A stretch of 64,000 bases of DNA, from positions 25,806 through 89,805 of the forward strand of contig CAJNOL010000858.1 of NCBI GenBank assembly GCA_905250125.1. Reading direction: 5' to 3'. Source of the stretch: Rotaria sordida. Taxonomy: Eukaryota > Rotifera > Eurotatoria > Philodinida > Philodinidae. The number at the start of each line of letters is the position of its first letter. Position 1 is the first letter of the stretch. Position numbers and translations under genes: made by a program. The notes beneath the pieces are model-generated. The model did not search any database, was not told the origin of the DNA, and worked only from the letters and a program-made list of their open reading frames with translations. This document shows positions 1 to 12,628 of this stretch, piece by piece.

Positions 1-2699
1 TATGAATCAACCATATGTAAAATGATTTGAAAATAATCATTTCAATAGTTACCAGCACGTAACCTCTTAGAAAATCTTCAAAAATTTAACCAATTGAAAA
101 AAAAACAAAATCAATTGAATTTAAATGTTGATATATTTATTTAAGTTTAGGTTTAAACATCTGACAAAGAATAGGTTTCAAATTTATATTTGTATCTCGG
201 ATATACTTGACAACGATTGAAAAAACAGTCGATCGAATCATTTTTTCTTTTACTCTTTAAACTCACTTTCATTATCTCGTTACCGACTATTTTTAGCTTA
301 TTATTGAGATTTTCACTTGAAAATTGTCACTCTAGGAGGCCAATTGAAAATAAACACAAGTTTATATCGAACTTTTGAAAAAAAAAACGTTCGCATTCGA
401 ACACAGAACTTTGTAAGATTGTCTCTCGTTTAGTGTCGAGAAAGTAAAACTAGATGGTATTCGAATTCGACTCGAACACGAAATCCGATGCGAACCATAG
501 ATATAAATGACTAATCGATCTTGAGATCTGTCGTATGACGATCTTCCTCTAATAATGTTTATGTTTCTCTGGAATAAAATATTTTGTGAGTCGTTTGAGA
601 ATTGAAAAAGTGAGATTTCTATCGATCGGCTGATCATAATTCGAGCTAGCGTTAAAACAACCCATAATTATATTGGTCACACCGAGAACTCTATGAAAAC
701 ATATCGATATCTTTCTAAAAAAAAAAACATATTCTATTGATTGTCTATAATCATCTGTATTCACAGCTGTTTCATTTATGAGCAAAGAGAGTGAACCTTA
801 ACTTATCTTTCTCTTTTCGTTTTAATTATCTCGAACACTTGAAGAAAAACAAACTTCTAAAAAATGATCCATTTTTTTAAACGGTATACACGAGTAGACG
901 AAATCCTCTTTTTAAGATTGATCGAAAAAATGATATCAATTCGATCTCGATAGTTTAACTTCACGTTTCAATGAATATTTTCTCATCCAAGCGAGTATGT
1001 CTAGTCTGTTCCACATGAAACGTCGTACTTTATATCTGGACTAGTCAGAAATTTCTGGAAACCACATCCGGACTAGTCTAATGTGTCTTGAGTCGTAGTC
1101 ATGCCTAATATATTGTACATAAAATGACATGCTTCAGCATTTGGACTAGTCTAAAATTTATAGAAGTCATTCTATGTCAAGAGGAGAACATCTTTTTCAC
1201 CAGTCAAGTCTAATCTATTCATATTGTCCAGACTCGTCAATAAAAGCAAAAAAAAGAACGATAGATGGATTCGAACGTTTGATCAGACAATATTGAGGAG
1301 CTGACTAGTCTGGACTATTTCCAATAGTGACGCAGACTAGTGTGAAGCATCATTTGTATTATTCATGGCTAGTCCATATTTGATAAGCTAGTACTGATCC
1401 TCATCCAGACTAGTCTAAACTCTTCAAAATATCCTGTTTGCTTCGACCTTATTTTTCAGACAACTTTCTTAGACTGGTTCGTATCGAAACTAGAAAGACA
1501 TGTTGAGGCACAAGAAAGCAAATAGAATTGCAAAGCAGGTGTTTACGTCTTCACTAGAATTGCCTATTTAAATCATATAAAACTTCTGAATTGCAACAGG
1601 AATTAAGAATAATTTTATTCGAAAAACAATTTTTTGTATTTTTATATGAGAATTATATTTTATTTTTAGTATCAATTCTGACAATTTGAATTTAAAGATA
1701 GATTTAAATTAAATAATTTTAGTTTATTTTAAACTTGAAATCGAAAAAATTACACTAAAATAAATAGAAATTATCATATGGAAAAATATTTTTTTAATTT
1801 GCATTATTTTTAATTTGTTTCCTAATTTTAATTGTTTTCCAATACAAAATAATTTTTCTGAAATATTGAAGATCAAAAATTTTTGTTTAAGTTCTGAATT
1901 AATTTTATTCAGGCTTATTTAAATAATTTTGAATTTTATGATAAATATTTTTTATTTATATCATAACTTGAAAAACCCTGAGTAAAACTGTATTAAACAG
2001 CATTCAGAATGTGTACTGACATATAAGAGTTGATTACTTGATGATACACAAAGTACAGAAACGTAACTGTATTTGAGATCCAATACCAAATCTGTGGATG
2101 AAATCTTCTTATTCAAAAAATCGCTTACAAAAAATGCCTAACTTTCCATTTTTGGTGCCTTTTCATGTCAGGCAAAAGATTTCAGCCTCATTATTAGTTT
2201 AGAAAAGGAATTCACCTCTCATAATGAAGAGCATTTTGTAAAGCTTGAAATTCTGCATCTATTGACATAAAAACAGTAGTTTTATAAAACCAAGTTTTTG
2301 AGAAAACTGACAACAAAAAGTACGATTCCATTGGTCGAGAGTATTTTCTTCATGTTTGGTATCTCTTGAAGGAGAAACAATTAAGCTTAAAAAAGAAAAC
2401 AATAATAGATGCATTGAAAAATTCTGCATCGCTTACTAACAAGAAGAAGTTTTTGAACTATAATTAACAGGACAAAAGTTTCAGTTAAAAATGTCTCATT
2501 TTGCAGTTGAGCAAATGATGTTTTATAGCATCCAGTACCTTTAATATTACAGGAGAAGGATGAATGCTCATTTTGCAAACAACATATCAATAAAATCCCC
2601 ACAAAATTCTGTATGTTTTGACATCAGAACGAAACTTGTTCCATCCAGTCTAACTCGAGAAAACAGCCTATCAAAAGCCGACCATTATTTCTGCCGCAC
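1..2699. other. gene-poor AT-rich stretch
   Basis: No open reading frame here shows a recognisable domain, signal peptide or credible exon structure. The short ORFs are low-complexity or overlap one another on both strands. The only structure I see is the GACTAGTC cluster annotated separately, and very AT-rich DNA around 1.6-2.0 kb. Confidence 0.6.
1002..1416. repeat. cluster of GACTAGTC palindromes
   Basis: The 8-base palindrome GACTAGTC, or a one-base variant, recurs near 1039, 1070, 1143, 1303, 1334 and 1408, often extended to GGACTAGTCTAA or CCAGACTAGTCTAA. Spacing is irregular (about 30-160 bases), so this is not a simple tandem array. It may be a decayed repeat or a cluster of binding sites; the sequence does not decide. 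Confidence 0.55.
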
Positions 2700-3430
2700 T
2701 CGTTATATATTCACTAATGTCCTTTAGTTTCTGAAAGTTTCAGCTCTCTAGCTACAACTAGTGGCAAACTGCATTGACAAGATTGAAATACGTCAGTTTT
2801 AGAATTTGATTTTTTTTCAATATTCTTATTATGAAAATATTAGACAATTATTTTGGTAAAAAAAATTCTCAAATTTTATTTAGGATTGACGATGCTGTAG
2901 TGAATATTTATCGTAAAAACAGAGAACGTAAGAATTTTTTGATAGAAATATCGTATACAATGTTCAATCAAGATTTATCCATAATATTCGCCTGAATCTG
3001 AGTAACTGTTTATAGGTTTTGGTAGAGTAAATTTTTCTCTACAGAACCTACTAGGCCATATTTCTTCAGAATTACAGTGACTTTGAAATATTTCAATGAA
3101 CCTTTCCTTAAATTTTAGGCTAGTTTACAGTGTTTAATATTTGACTAAACGACCATAATTTCTAAATGAAATTTGAGAAATTCTTTTACCAAAATGATCA
3201 GCGAAAAAAGCTCTACCAAGTCCTATACTTAGAAAAGATTTGCTGAATATTTCGTGAGTTTTTGGTTGACTAAACACCGAATTATCGGATAATATTTTCA
3301 TAATAAGAATATTGAAAAAAAATCAAATCCTAAAATTGACGTATTTCAATCTTGTCAATGCAGTTCGCCGCTAGTTGTAGCTAAAGAGCTGTAATATTCA
3401 GAAACAAAAGGACATTAGTGGATATGTATG
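2700..3430. mobile_element. foldback (long inverted repeat) element
   Basis: The sequence around 2709-2885 reappears as its reverse complement around 3139-3423. Shared landmarks are CACTAATGTCCTTT, the AGCTACAACTAG block and TTGACAAGATTGAAATACGTC. The right arm holds about 100 extra bases, so one arm has an indel. No ORF is carried. This is consistent with a non-autonomous foldback or MITE. Ends and target duplication are not resolved. Confidence 0.75.
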
Positions 3431-3890
3431 TGGTAAAAATTTCAGCTCTTTGCGTCGGAAAAAAGTATAAGAAATACTGGACTAACAAAATGGAGACAGT
3501 TATTATGAAACACTCTTTATGAAAAAAACACATATGACTGATGTGATAAGTTGAGCACATTCAAAATTCTTTGGTTGTCAAATAGGAAGTCCATATAAAT
3601 AGTAGATACAATTATGGCAACATAAAATTTTGTTCAGGTAACATTGTTCTTCTGGCACGTTCCATACGACTAAACAAAAATTCAATTATTCTTAAAAAAG
3701 GAAATCATATGCATTAAATTGCATAAAAGTAATATTCATAAAGCTTGCCAATTATATATGACCACTTATAAGTCAATCTATCGAACTCAGAATGAACATA
3801 TTAATATCACATCATTCTCACTATTCTTCGTAAGAAAATAGATGAAACAATCTTATACGATTTGCTTATTGAGGGCTTCTTTTTTATAAG

Positions 3891-6065
3891 TCAAGTACAG
3901 ATGTTTCCTTTTGGGTAAAAAACCGAACTAAAATATCAATGATCCCTGTCACAAATCAAAGTTATTTATCTAAAGTAAATTATGTGTCCTCAACCTACCA
4001 TAGATTTTTAATTTAATTATATAGACAGTGGTGATTATTTAAAAACATCTCACAAGATGTCATAGGTGATGATCATTTCTGAATATTTGAAATTTGTATG
4101 ATCTTCATTGCTCAACCAGCAACAATATAATAGAATAACATACCGATTTTTGACAAATAAGCGCAGAGCACAAGAGGATGCAAATATCAACAGACATATC
4201 AGAATAACCGTCGTAGTAAGACCTAAAAATCAGAAACATACTATAAATGACATGAAATGAGAATTTATTTTTTCCTATACTAAAAATGCAATAAATAACT
4301 TTTCAAATTTGGAAAGCTAGCAAGTAAAGCCCAGAAATTGCAGTAAACGATATTGTCAGACATTAATAATATATTCAGGTTAGTTTTAGAAAGACATATT
4401 ATCGATTCGTACAATAGTAGTAAGATACAGCTTTATTTTGATGAAAATCTTTGTGCGTTCTCTACAGTAGCGGCAGTAAAAACATTACAAAGCGATTTCG
4501 ATACCCGATGTATGATAAAGATTCTTGTTAATATTTTCACATGGAAATATTCCAGTTTTGTTCTGCAGCCAAAGATAATATGAATATTCTGCTTTGCTAT
4601 TGTTATAAATTTTACATGATTCATTATCTCGAACAAATATCATACAATATTTGTACCAAGTATTATAACACTGAACTTTTTCAAGATAGTTTTCGTCTTT
4701 ACAAGATATATTTTTGTGGCAATATTCATAATCTTTGTCTATAAAATTCATATATAATTGTGCTGCATAATATTGATCATTGGAAGATATTTCTTCGTTT
4801 GTCTTAGTCGAAAAATTGTTGTTAGTATATGTTGAATCGATTTTATAAAGCATAATACTGTCACTAGAATATAGAAGGCTGTATTGACAAAATAAACATT
4901 ATTAATAAATAAATAAATAAATAAATAAAATCTGTATGCGCTCTTAAATATGACATATAGTTGTAATTCTGACTAAACAGGATTCACTAAATATTCTTAT
5001 AAAAATGGATTAATTCTTTAGCTGAATTTGCATTTAAGAATGACTTGATATTTAATATTAAGAGTGTCTGAAGCACATATGCGGCCCAAATGTCAGATAA
5101 AATTAATAAAAAAGACCGTTTTAAGGAAAGCGGAAACACAAAAATCTTTTGACTAATATTTGAATCTATAAATTAAATTCTCTTCTTAAAATGTACTTCA
5201 TTTATTCACTAACAATAAACATCATATTAGAGTATACATTTCGAAGAGACGAACATTCTTAATAACAAAAAAAAATGGAATATGTAGTATTGTCACGATT
5301 AACGTAAACGGTTTTACACTCTTAAATTAAAATTGAATCAATTCGATTTTCAAGTAACTGCCTAACTAATCAGGACTTTTATACATAAGATCAACGTATA
5401 GAAGACTATTACTATTCTGTTTGATCATGTCATATTCGAAAGCAATCTGCAGCGGACATATAATATATTATAACTTACGTGTCAAATGTTCCCAAGCTTT
5501 TATTTAAAGGAAATTTTCTCAGATAATTTTTCTTAATAAAGTTGAGTGTCATCGCTGGGTTAATAGATCCATCAGTAAAAGCTTTTTTCCACGATATATT
5601 TGCCAGCGCATGAAAATATTCATGATTGAATCCAATAGAATGTCCTCCTTCATGCGATATCTTACGTTTTGTGTTGAATGCAACGGTCAGAGATGGACCA
5701 TGAGTTTTCTGATAGTCACGAAATATTTTACTAGATTTCACATCATACGAAAAAAGAGCTGAACTAGATCCAATAAGAGACCATGATTGTTGATTGTCTA
5801 GTCGAAATCCTACTCGAATATCAGCACCGTGATTAAGCGGAACTTCTTTGAAGTGAATATGAGTAGGTAAAAACCATTGAAAATATATTCGACGAAAGTA
5901 TAACTGTTTTTCTTGATCACCATTCACAAATGCTAAAGTGACATCTTGCTTTTTCCAAAGTAAGTCTGGCTCATACACAAGATCACCGATATGATCATCA
6001 TTTGCATATCCAAGTAAGTTGATTGTCATCAGATAAAATAATGTCAATAAAAACACTAGTTTCAT
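3891..6065 (-). CDS. membrane-anchored astacin-like zinc metalloprotease, copy 1
   Basis: Predicted secreted-side protease. Proposed exons (minus strand) are 6065-5479, 4878-4505, 4222-4144 and 3927-3891; they join in frame to 358 residues. Exon 1 has a signal peptide (start MKLVFLL, conserved in copy 2) and the zinc motif HEGGHSIGFNHE (HExxHxxGxxHE, as in astacin-like M12A peptidases). Exon 2 starts after a clear CAG acceptor in matching phase. It supplies a Met-turn, SIMLY, then ISSNDQYYAAQLY, matching the LS..D....lY that follows the Met-turn in astacins, and then a cysteine-rich tail. Exon 3 encodes one membrane segment (TTTVILICLLIF...) and exon 4 a short cytoplasmic tail. The exon 2 donor (G|GTATCG) is weak, so the transmembrane exons are inferred. 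Relative to copy 2, a one-base deletion in exon 4 shortens the tail to about 12 residues. A TATA-like TATATAT lies just upstream of the start. Substrate unknown. Confidence 0.7.
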
Positions 6066-6645
6066 AGTTGTTCTTATTAATATATAGCAAGAGTTACTGT
6101 TCAGAATATTAATATGTAGATAGTAATTGACAATACATCTAAAAAAATAGAAATTGAATCTCAAATCGTAAAAAATCATAAGTAGGTATATTCTTTAGGT
6201 GAAAATAAAGTATCAAATGCATTAATTACTGACTAAAAATAATAGAACTGTCTTTTTTTTTGACTTGTTTTAGTAAAAAAACCTTTGTCGAATGTATTTC
6301 ACACTGTATGTACTCAGGTTTTGGGGAAAAATAACCGTAAGATTTCTTTGGAATCGAATTGGCATTTATGACGGATACTAAACCGTCTCTGTACATAATA
6401 CGAAATAATTTTAAAAAGATGTTTCGATTTTCGGAAAGTGTCAAATTGTATTGCTGTCTATGCTCTCTTCAGATAAATGTCAAAATTGTATCTACTCGCT
6501 TAAACAATAAACAGTGTTTCACGAGTACACTTTTCCATAATATGGTAAGATACTTCTTCTAAACACAACTTAACGAAAGATTCTTCTCATATAATTTGCT
6601 AATATAGAATTTCAGTAAGGATGCAGTTACTTTGTATTCTCACTA

Positions 6646-7262
6646 ACGAGAAGTCTATCTAGGTGTGAAACTCCGATTCCGTTCATTCATATATCATTCG
6701 ATAGAGTATAATGAGATAGTCAAAAACTAAAAATATTATTGACCACCAAGTCTTCTTCGAGACACAGTAGTCATTTTACCGAAGTTCTAGCCTATGGTAT
6801 TGATGATGTTTCGACCGGAAATCTTATCTACAAGTAGGCCAACCTATAACTAGAATATCCTGAAAATTTCAGGTCAAAAGAATGTTTCCTATCTTGAAAT
6901 AGCGAACTTTCAATATTACTCATATTCTACAAAAATTCTACGAAAAGATTGGAGCATGTCATGTTTTTTTTTTGAAAATTCAATATTTCACGAAGGAAAC
7001 ATTCTTTTGACTTGAATTTTTCAGGATATTCTAGTTACAAGTGGGCCTCACTATGGACAAGATTTCAAGTCGAAACATCGTCATTAAAGTTGTTGGTAGG
7101 TACCATACCATCGGCTAAAACTTCAGTAAAATGACTATTATGTCTCGAGGAAGAGTTGATGGTCGATAATATTTTTAGTTTTTGACTACCTCACTATACT
7201 CTATCAAATGAGATGTGAATGTACTAAATCGGAGCGTTACACCTGGATAGAGTTCCTTGTAA
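6646..7262. mobile_element. foldback element inserted after the duplication
   Basis: Sequence near 6650-6905 is repeated as a reverse complement near 6990-7258. Landmarks are CTATCTAGGTGTGAAACTCC against the GGAGCGTTACACCTGGATAG of the other arm, and AGGAAACATTCTTTTGAC near the centre. The corresponding place in copy 2 (about 26560) lacks it, so it arrived in copy 1 after the duplication or was lost from copy 2. No coding capacity. Confidence 0.75.
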
Positions 7263-7496
7263 GATCTTTTTGTCGACTTACCTATTATAGTAAATTACTT
7301 GACATATTAATTATTACATTTAATTAGAAAATGAACATGATTATTTTCAAATAATGAAATCATATTTAAATGTCAAAAATCTCTAAAAGATTGATTTTTA
7401 CCAATAGTAGTATTTATCTTTTATTCAGAGTTAAACTATTAAACCATAGTAATGCACAAATGAAGAAACCATCATAACTTACGTTCTTTTTTTTAC

Positions 7497-7712
7497 TTGG
7501 ATATGATAAAAATGTGTGTTACGAAGGTTAATAATATAAAAGTGACTTTACGCGATAAGAATCCACTATCAACATACTACCTTTATACAAGGATATCATA
7601 CTCAGGTGATGATTTAAGGCTGCCATTATCTGATGTAACATTTGCAGAAAAGTTCAAGGTATTAGTAACCATTGTTATCAAAAAGAAGATTTTATGTTTC
7701 TCTATAAAATAA
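7497..7712 (+). other. conserved exon-like block between paired genes
   Basis: An ORF here (71 codons from a non-ATG start) resembles copy 2 near 26670-26830: both read IKV(T/S)..RDK...LS..YLY......GDD. Copy 2 then hits a stop. The opposite strand is also partly open and ends at a GTAAAA donor-like site in both copies. The block could be an exon of an unrecognised gene or a conserved noncoding segment. Strand and function are unresolved. Confidence 0.25.
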
Positions 7713-8834
7713 AAACAAAAAATCTAAAATTAAAAAGACAAAAATGATAAATTCAGAAAAAAATGGTAAAGTTGAAAATGCACAAACGCATTCATATTAA
7801 AAGGAAGTTAATGCAGCACTATTTTGAATATTAATAAGACTTTTAAAAAATCATCCCTTCAATGAAATGACAACTTTGTTATGATAATAAATTAGACCTT
7901 TGTGTTCTTTTGACGTGTTATAGAATATTTAAAATAATACTTTTTTATTTTAATATAATCATAAAATACGCAATAACATTTATAGTTGACTCAAATGGAA
8001 GGTACAGTAAATATTTTTCTCGTATACTAAAAATTAGTGATTCATCTTCATATCAACGTTAAGATCTATTTTGAAGATTTCATCTTCGAGAGCCATCTAT
8101 TTTGATATCATAGCGACTTTTCAAAAGTCTTTCTTCTTCAAAATGCTGCGAGACGTGTTAAACGGTTTTTTTTTGCGTTTTAGAAGGCTGTTTCTCACTG
8201 TATGTGTTACTTTTTATACCCAATATTAATTGTGTCAAATTATTTGTGTTCGACATTTTCTCTTCTTATTATTCACAAGATGAATATTGACTTACAAAAG
8301 ATTTCAATCAATCGTTTTCTCATTCAATTCTGAGCATGATGATTAAATATTACAGTAGTAAAAATGGTTTATTAAAAATATATTTTATTTAATTATTGCT
8401 TATCAATAGATATCTCACTTTTTTTTTCTAATTTTTGTAGTCCAGCTATCATCTGAAACTATTATGGAATACAATCTACTGAGATGTACGCTTTTCTACT
8501 AGATATGTTTCCAAAGGGCGAAGTATCGAGTGAGAACATAAACAATCGAAACCAATAATCAACAGCAAAAATTCGGCAATATAACTTTCTTTTGTTGTCC
8601 TTTATTGTATAATAAGAGCACAACATGAATTGCGTTTCTGATCATCGAGTTCTTGCAAATAGCTCTTTGGTATGTTATTCTATCCAGAAAAGAGAAAAAA
8701 AGAGACGGGAAGAAAAAAATCTTTGTCATAGAGGAGAACGGAAAATAATATACATATCAGTCAACCATATTATACTTTGTATCGCATTATGCATCACAAC
8801 AGAGACGACAGCATAAAACGTTGCATAAATCGCT

Positions 8835-8909
8835 AGCTTCATATATATTCTACACATCTCAAAATCTAACATATCCATCGTTTCTTTAAGATACTTTTTT
8901 AACTCAACG
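8835..8909 (+). promoter_or_regulatory. conserved upstream region of the 8-cysteine gene
   Basis: ATCGCTAGCTTCATATATA is almost identical 5' of the paralogue at 28295 and includes a TATA-like stretch. A TAACATATYC-type motif about 40 bases before the ATG is shared in form by all four paralogues, including the two on the minus strand, although their wider upstream regions differ. The role (core promoter or 5' leader) is inferred. Confidence 0.4.
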
Positions 8910-9659
8910 ATGACGATAATACGGTATTATTTTATTTCACTTATTTTAATATTCATTAACGTACTCACATTATCCAGCAATAAATTACCATCGATTTCAT
9001 TACAACATAACATATTTAATCAACAAAAACTTGTATTAAGAAGTAAAATAAAGAATGATATTTCTCGAATCAAACAAACACTGGAATCAATTTATTCTTT
9101 ATTTAACTCACGAGATACTTATCGTAAACATAATAATATGCTTAGAACTTTATGGACTTGCTGTCCTCAACAAAGAATTTACATGTTCGACATACGAAAT
9201 GGTCATCAAGCCATGTTAGGAAGAACCGATTGTCACAATTTCATCCGAGATAATAGAACTCGTCTTACAAGACAATGCCAAAACAACTTAAAATCATTCG
9301 ATCCAACACATGAAGGCATTTACATTTGTGATGGTCGCTTACTTCGAAATCTTGCTGATAAATACGTTTTCGTGGTAGAATTATTTAATTACACGAAAAG
9401 ATGGTGTATTGATGGTCTTTATCCTATGCTCATCTATTCGGATATAAATCAGATTTTACCATGTGAAAGAGCTATTCGCCAAGGACTAAGAAAAGATCCA
9501 CAATCATATGCTACATATGATGCTCTCAGTAGTGATATACTTGATGTATATGTACGAAATTTACATAACTATCGTAATTGTGGCGACCCTAATTTTTGGG
9601 ATAAGGAAGACTATGAAGAAATTGATACATCAATATCAATGTTTGAGTACAGAAAATAG
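8910..9659 (+). CDS. secreted 8-cysteine protein, paralogue A
   Basis: Single-exon gene for 249 residues with an N-terminal signal peptide (hydrophobic residues about 7-22). I do not recognise the family. Four paralogues in this window share eight cysteines at fixed positions: the pair in TxWTCCPxQR (about 83-84), then one each in DCxxxI, a C before xxNLKxF, CDGxLLRN, WC/FC/YC before xDxLxP, CERAIRQ, and the C before xDPxxW. Other invariant blocks are AD.Y.FVV.L.NYT, TYDALS and DPQSY (DPQTY or NPQAY in C and D). Eight cysteines suggest four disulphides and an extracellular role. It sits head-to-head with the metalloprotease (starts about 2.8 kb apart), an arrangement kept in copy 2. No catalytic motif is visible. 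Confidence 0.85.
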   Translation: MTIIRYYFISLILIFINVLTLSSNKLPSISLQHNIFNQQKLVLRSKIKNDISRIKQTLESIYSLFNSRDTYRKHNNMLRTLWTCCPQQRIYMFDIRNGHQAMLGRTDCHNFIRDNRTRLTRQCQNNLKSFDPTHEGIYICDGRLLRNLADKYVFVVELFNYTKRWCIDGLYPMLIYSDINQILPCERAIRQGLRKDPQSYATYDALSSDILDVYVRNLHNYRNCGDPNFWDKEDYEEIDTSISMFEYRK

Positions 9660-10009
9660 CTGTTACGGATTTAGCCTTCATACATCCTTGTTTCTTTCTT
9701 CATATACATACATTAGTGTTATGGAATGTTCTAACAATTCTTTTTTGTCTTTTCTGTTCTGTTCTAATTGTGTGTATGCGTCTATTCTTTCTCTTTTTTC
9801 TCTAATGTATATGTCAGCGTTCAATCTCAGATCGATTTAAACGTCACATCTAGAGTAAAATATCTCGAGGGTGAGTATAGCTATCAAGATAACCTAGAGG
9901 TATTTTGAAGTTGCAAAGAATCTTATCAAGTGGCATAAAGCATTGTCATGAATGATCTATCAGAAAGACAAACCATATATACAATACCTAATTTCACACA
10001 ATATTTAAA

Positions 10010-10529
10010 GCGGGGTGTAAGGATGCACTAAAAAAATCTCCGCACAATAAGAAACCTTTAAAAGGTTTATAAAAGTGCAACGTATAACAAACCCTTGTAT
10101 GCCGTTTATGAGAGCATTGTAAACCCTATACAAAACCTCCAAAAAAGAGTATATGGAACGGTTCATCATAATCATCTACGGGTAACTATAGGTTTATAAA
10201 ACGATTCATAACTTTCACCAACCCTATAAGGGATTGTTATACGTTGCATTTTCATAAACCTTAAAAAAACGTTTATGTAAGACATAAACCCATTCATAAA
10301 GTTTCCCAATGGTTCTATAGAAGGGTATTTGCAATACATATACCTTAGAATGAATGTGGAAAAGGGTATATAAACGGGTTTTTTTATTTCCACCAACATT
10401 ACCTTGAGTACATGAGAACATATACTGACAGGCATCTACCTATGATAAAACCCATTTAGATTCATGAAAAGGTATATACATGGGTACAATCCTACTCATA
10501 ATACCCATTAGGATTTATGAAAAGGTACT
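10010..10529. mobile_element. degenerate foldback with AAACCC/GGGTTT blocks
   Basis: Many short inverted blocks of the type GGGTTTAT / ATAAACCC. One clear hairpin pairs about 10060-10100 (GTGCAACGTATAACAA) with 10225-10263. The style and the GTGCAACG.ATAA motif match the well-preserved element at 51014-51453, so this is probably an older relative. The mariner at 10530 lies within or at the edge of it: similar GGTATATA sequence continues after the mariner. Confidence 0.6.
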
Positions 10530-11832
10530 TAGGTCTGACCAAAAGTTCTGCAATTTAAAAAAAAATTAAAGAAAAAGAAAAAGTTCGAGTTTTATTTTAT
10601 TAAATGTTCAAAATAATCCCCATGGTTATTTATACAAAGTTCCATCCTTTCTAATAGTTTGTCAAAAGTTTTTTTAAATTCTTCTTTTGGAATTATTTTC
10701 ATCACCTTGGATACCACACGAGCCAATGATTTTTCATCTGGTTGATCAGTTAAATTACGTTTGATGTAATCATTTAGCCAATAATCACATGGTGCAAGAT
10801 CAGGTGAATATGGTGGATGCGACATTATATTGATATGTTGTTCTGTTAAATAATTAATAACATCGGATTGAACATGGGGTTGAGCATTGTCTTAGAGCAA
10901 TTTTGTACCTTTTGTACCTGCTGACTTTCTTTGTTTCCATATTTCCTTCACGACAGGTTTGAGGCAATTTTCAATATAATAATTGTGATCCATAGTCTTG
11001 CCTTCGTCAACAGCATCTATAAGAACAGGACTATTTGATTTAAAGAAAACAGAAAATAAATTTTTTGGTTCAAATTTACCTCGACGAACAATAGTAGTTG
11101 GTGATTCATCTTCGCCAACCCAGCTTGCGTTTGTTGACTTGCGATGAATCTGCCTATGGTAAATCCACGTCTCATTACCTGTTTTAATATCACATAATCG
11201 GTAAGAACCATCACGGAATTTCGCCAAATTTTCACGACAAAGTTTAACACGTTCTTGCTTTTGTTCATCAGTCAGTTGATGGGGTACCCATTATGATGTA
11301 ATTTTTTTCATCTGAAGACAATCGTGGATAATTCGTTCTATTGTACCATGAGAGAGAAATGTCTCAGCTATAATATCATCATAAGTTGAATGTGGATCAT
11401 TGGTGATAACCTCTCGTACTAGTTCAATATTTTCATCTGTCAGCTCGGATACTGGACGCCTAGATCGAGGATCATCATTGACATCTTCTCTTCCTTCACG
11501 GAAACGCTTTGCCCACTCTGTAACTGTTGGATATGATGGAGCATTGGGTCCTAAAGCTATTGCAAGTTCTTCGTGAATTGTCTTTGGATTTATCCCGAAA
11601 ATAGTTCGAATTTTTATATAGTATCGATTGTATTCATTGTCCATTTTTGAAAATTTTTTTTAGTTCGAATTAAAGTTTATCGAAAAAAATACTATAATTA
11701 AGTCCAAAAGAGCTTTACTATATATACTATTACAGATAAGACATTCCACTATTTATCCATGCACAACACTCTTCGATATTAATTGGTTTACAAAATTGCC
11801 AATGGTAATCTGGGAACTTTTGGTCAGACCTA
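10530..11832 (-). mobile_element. mariner element with TA target duplication
   Basis: Terminal inverted repeats AGGTCTGACCAAAAGTTC lie at both ends, flanked by the TA duplication typical of Tc1/mariner (TA at 10530-10531 and 11831-11832). Length is about 1.3 kb, normal for a full-length mariner, and it carries one transposase reading frame on the minus strand. It is full length, but the transposase is broken. Confidence 0.9.
10592..11644 (-). pseudogene. mariner transposase, two in-frame stops
   Basis: One continuous minus-strand frame of about 350 codons, the usual mariner length. The N-terminal half shows the helix-turn-helix region (PTVTEWAKRFREGREDV, then DDPRSRRP). The catalytic D,D34D triad is visible: D in CDIKTGNETWIYH, D in DNAQPH, and D in YSPDLAPCDYW with 34 residues between the last two. 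Stops at 11291-11293 (before WVPHQL) and 10892-10894 (just before DNAQPH, where family members usually have an aromatic or histidine residue) interrupt it without changing frame. These look like point mutations in a dead copy. Confidence 0.9.
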
Positions 11833-12596
11833 GGTATATAGTCTTTTTTTTTCTTTTTGTTTCTGTGTGTCATATGAATTTTGTGAATGTGTATGACTTA
11901 GTTTGTAAATAAAAATGTATATTAGACCCAACAAAAAAAAACAAAACAAAACAAAAAGGATGCACATATTGTTTCTTTTCTTTTGTTTCTGGGAAACAAG
12001 TAAAGCCCGCCTCCTCGTGGTGTTTCCTGGGTAATGCTAAAGGGCCTCTGTATAAAACAAAAACTTTCCATGATATATTTATCATGTAAGCTAGAGGAGT
12101 TTTTAATAATCTTGTGATCATTAGTTGTCGAAATAGATTCTTCTAACACTAAATGATGACACGCAAAATAAAAGACATGATAGATATATTTACTTCTTAT
12201 TTTTCTTTTGTTTCATTGTATCTTTCTGTTTTCTTTTAATTCTATACGTATATAGATCAGTAGCTTCATTATTCTATTATTTAGTTTAGTTTCTTGTTCT
12301 ACCAAGTATTTTGTATTAAGTAACTTGCTTAATCAATCATCTTCTTTTTCTTGTAGATATAAATATCTATCATAACTATGTATACCAGTAATAATCAACA
12401 AACATTAAAAACTCGAATTCAAGATGCTCAAGGTTGTTGGCATGAATTAATTTCACCAACACAAGTCTTCACTGGAAAAGAACAAAACTTGGCTAACTCT
12501 AAGAACAAGGAGAAACAGAAGAAGAAACAAAAGTGTCATGATAATCGAAAAGAATAACATAAGAGAAGACGAATAAGTCGTCAACAACAAAAAATA

Positions 12597-12628
<32 letters not shown>

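Larger units (their letters stand above)
3580..9815. repeat. segmental duplication, copy 1
   Basis: Gene order, strand and much noncoding sequence match 23005-29190: minus-strand metalloprotease, a conserved noncoding/exon-like block, then a plus-strand 8-cysteine gene with its promoter and 3' flank. Coding exons are the most similar part; introns and spacers carry indels. A foldback at 6646-7262 is present only here. The two copies are direct repeats about 19 kb apart. Boundaries are estimated by eye. Confidence 0.85.

Noticed and set aside
4541-4744. Plus-strand ORF repeated at 24014-24217
   Set aside because: It is conserved only because it is antisense to metalloprotease exon 2, which has the Met-turn and correct splice phase.
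9508-9840. 110-codon plus-strand ORF
   Set aside because: Overlaps the end of the 8-cysteine gene in another frame and is not maintained in the paralogue.
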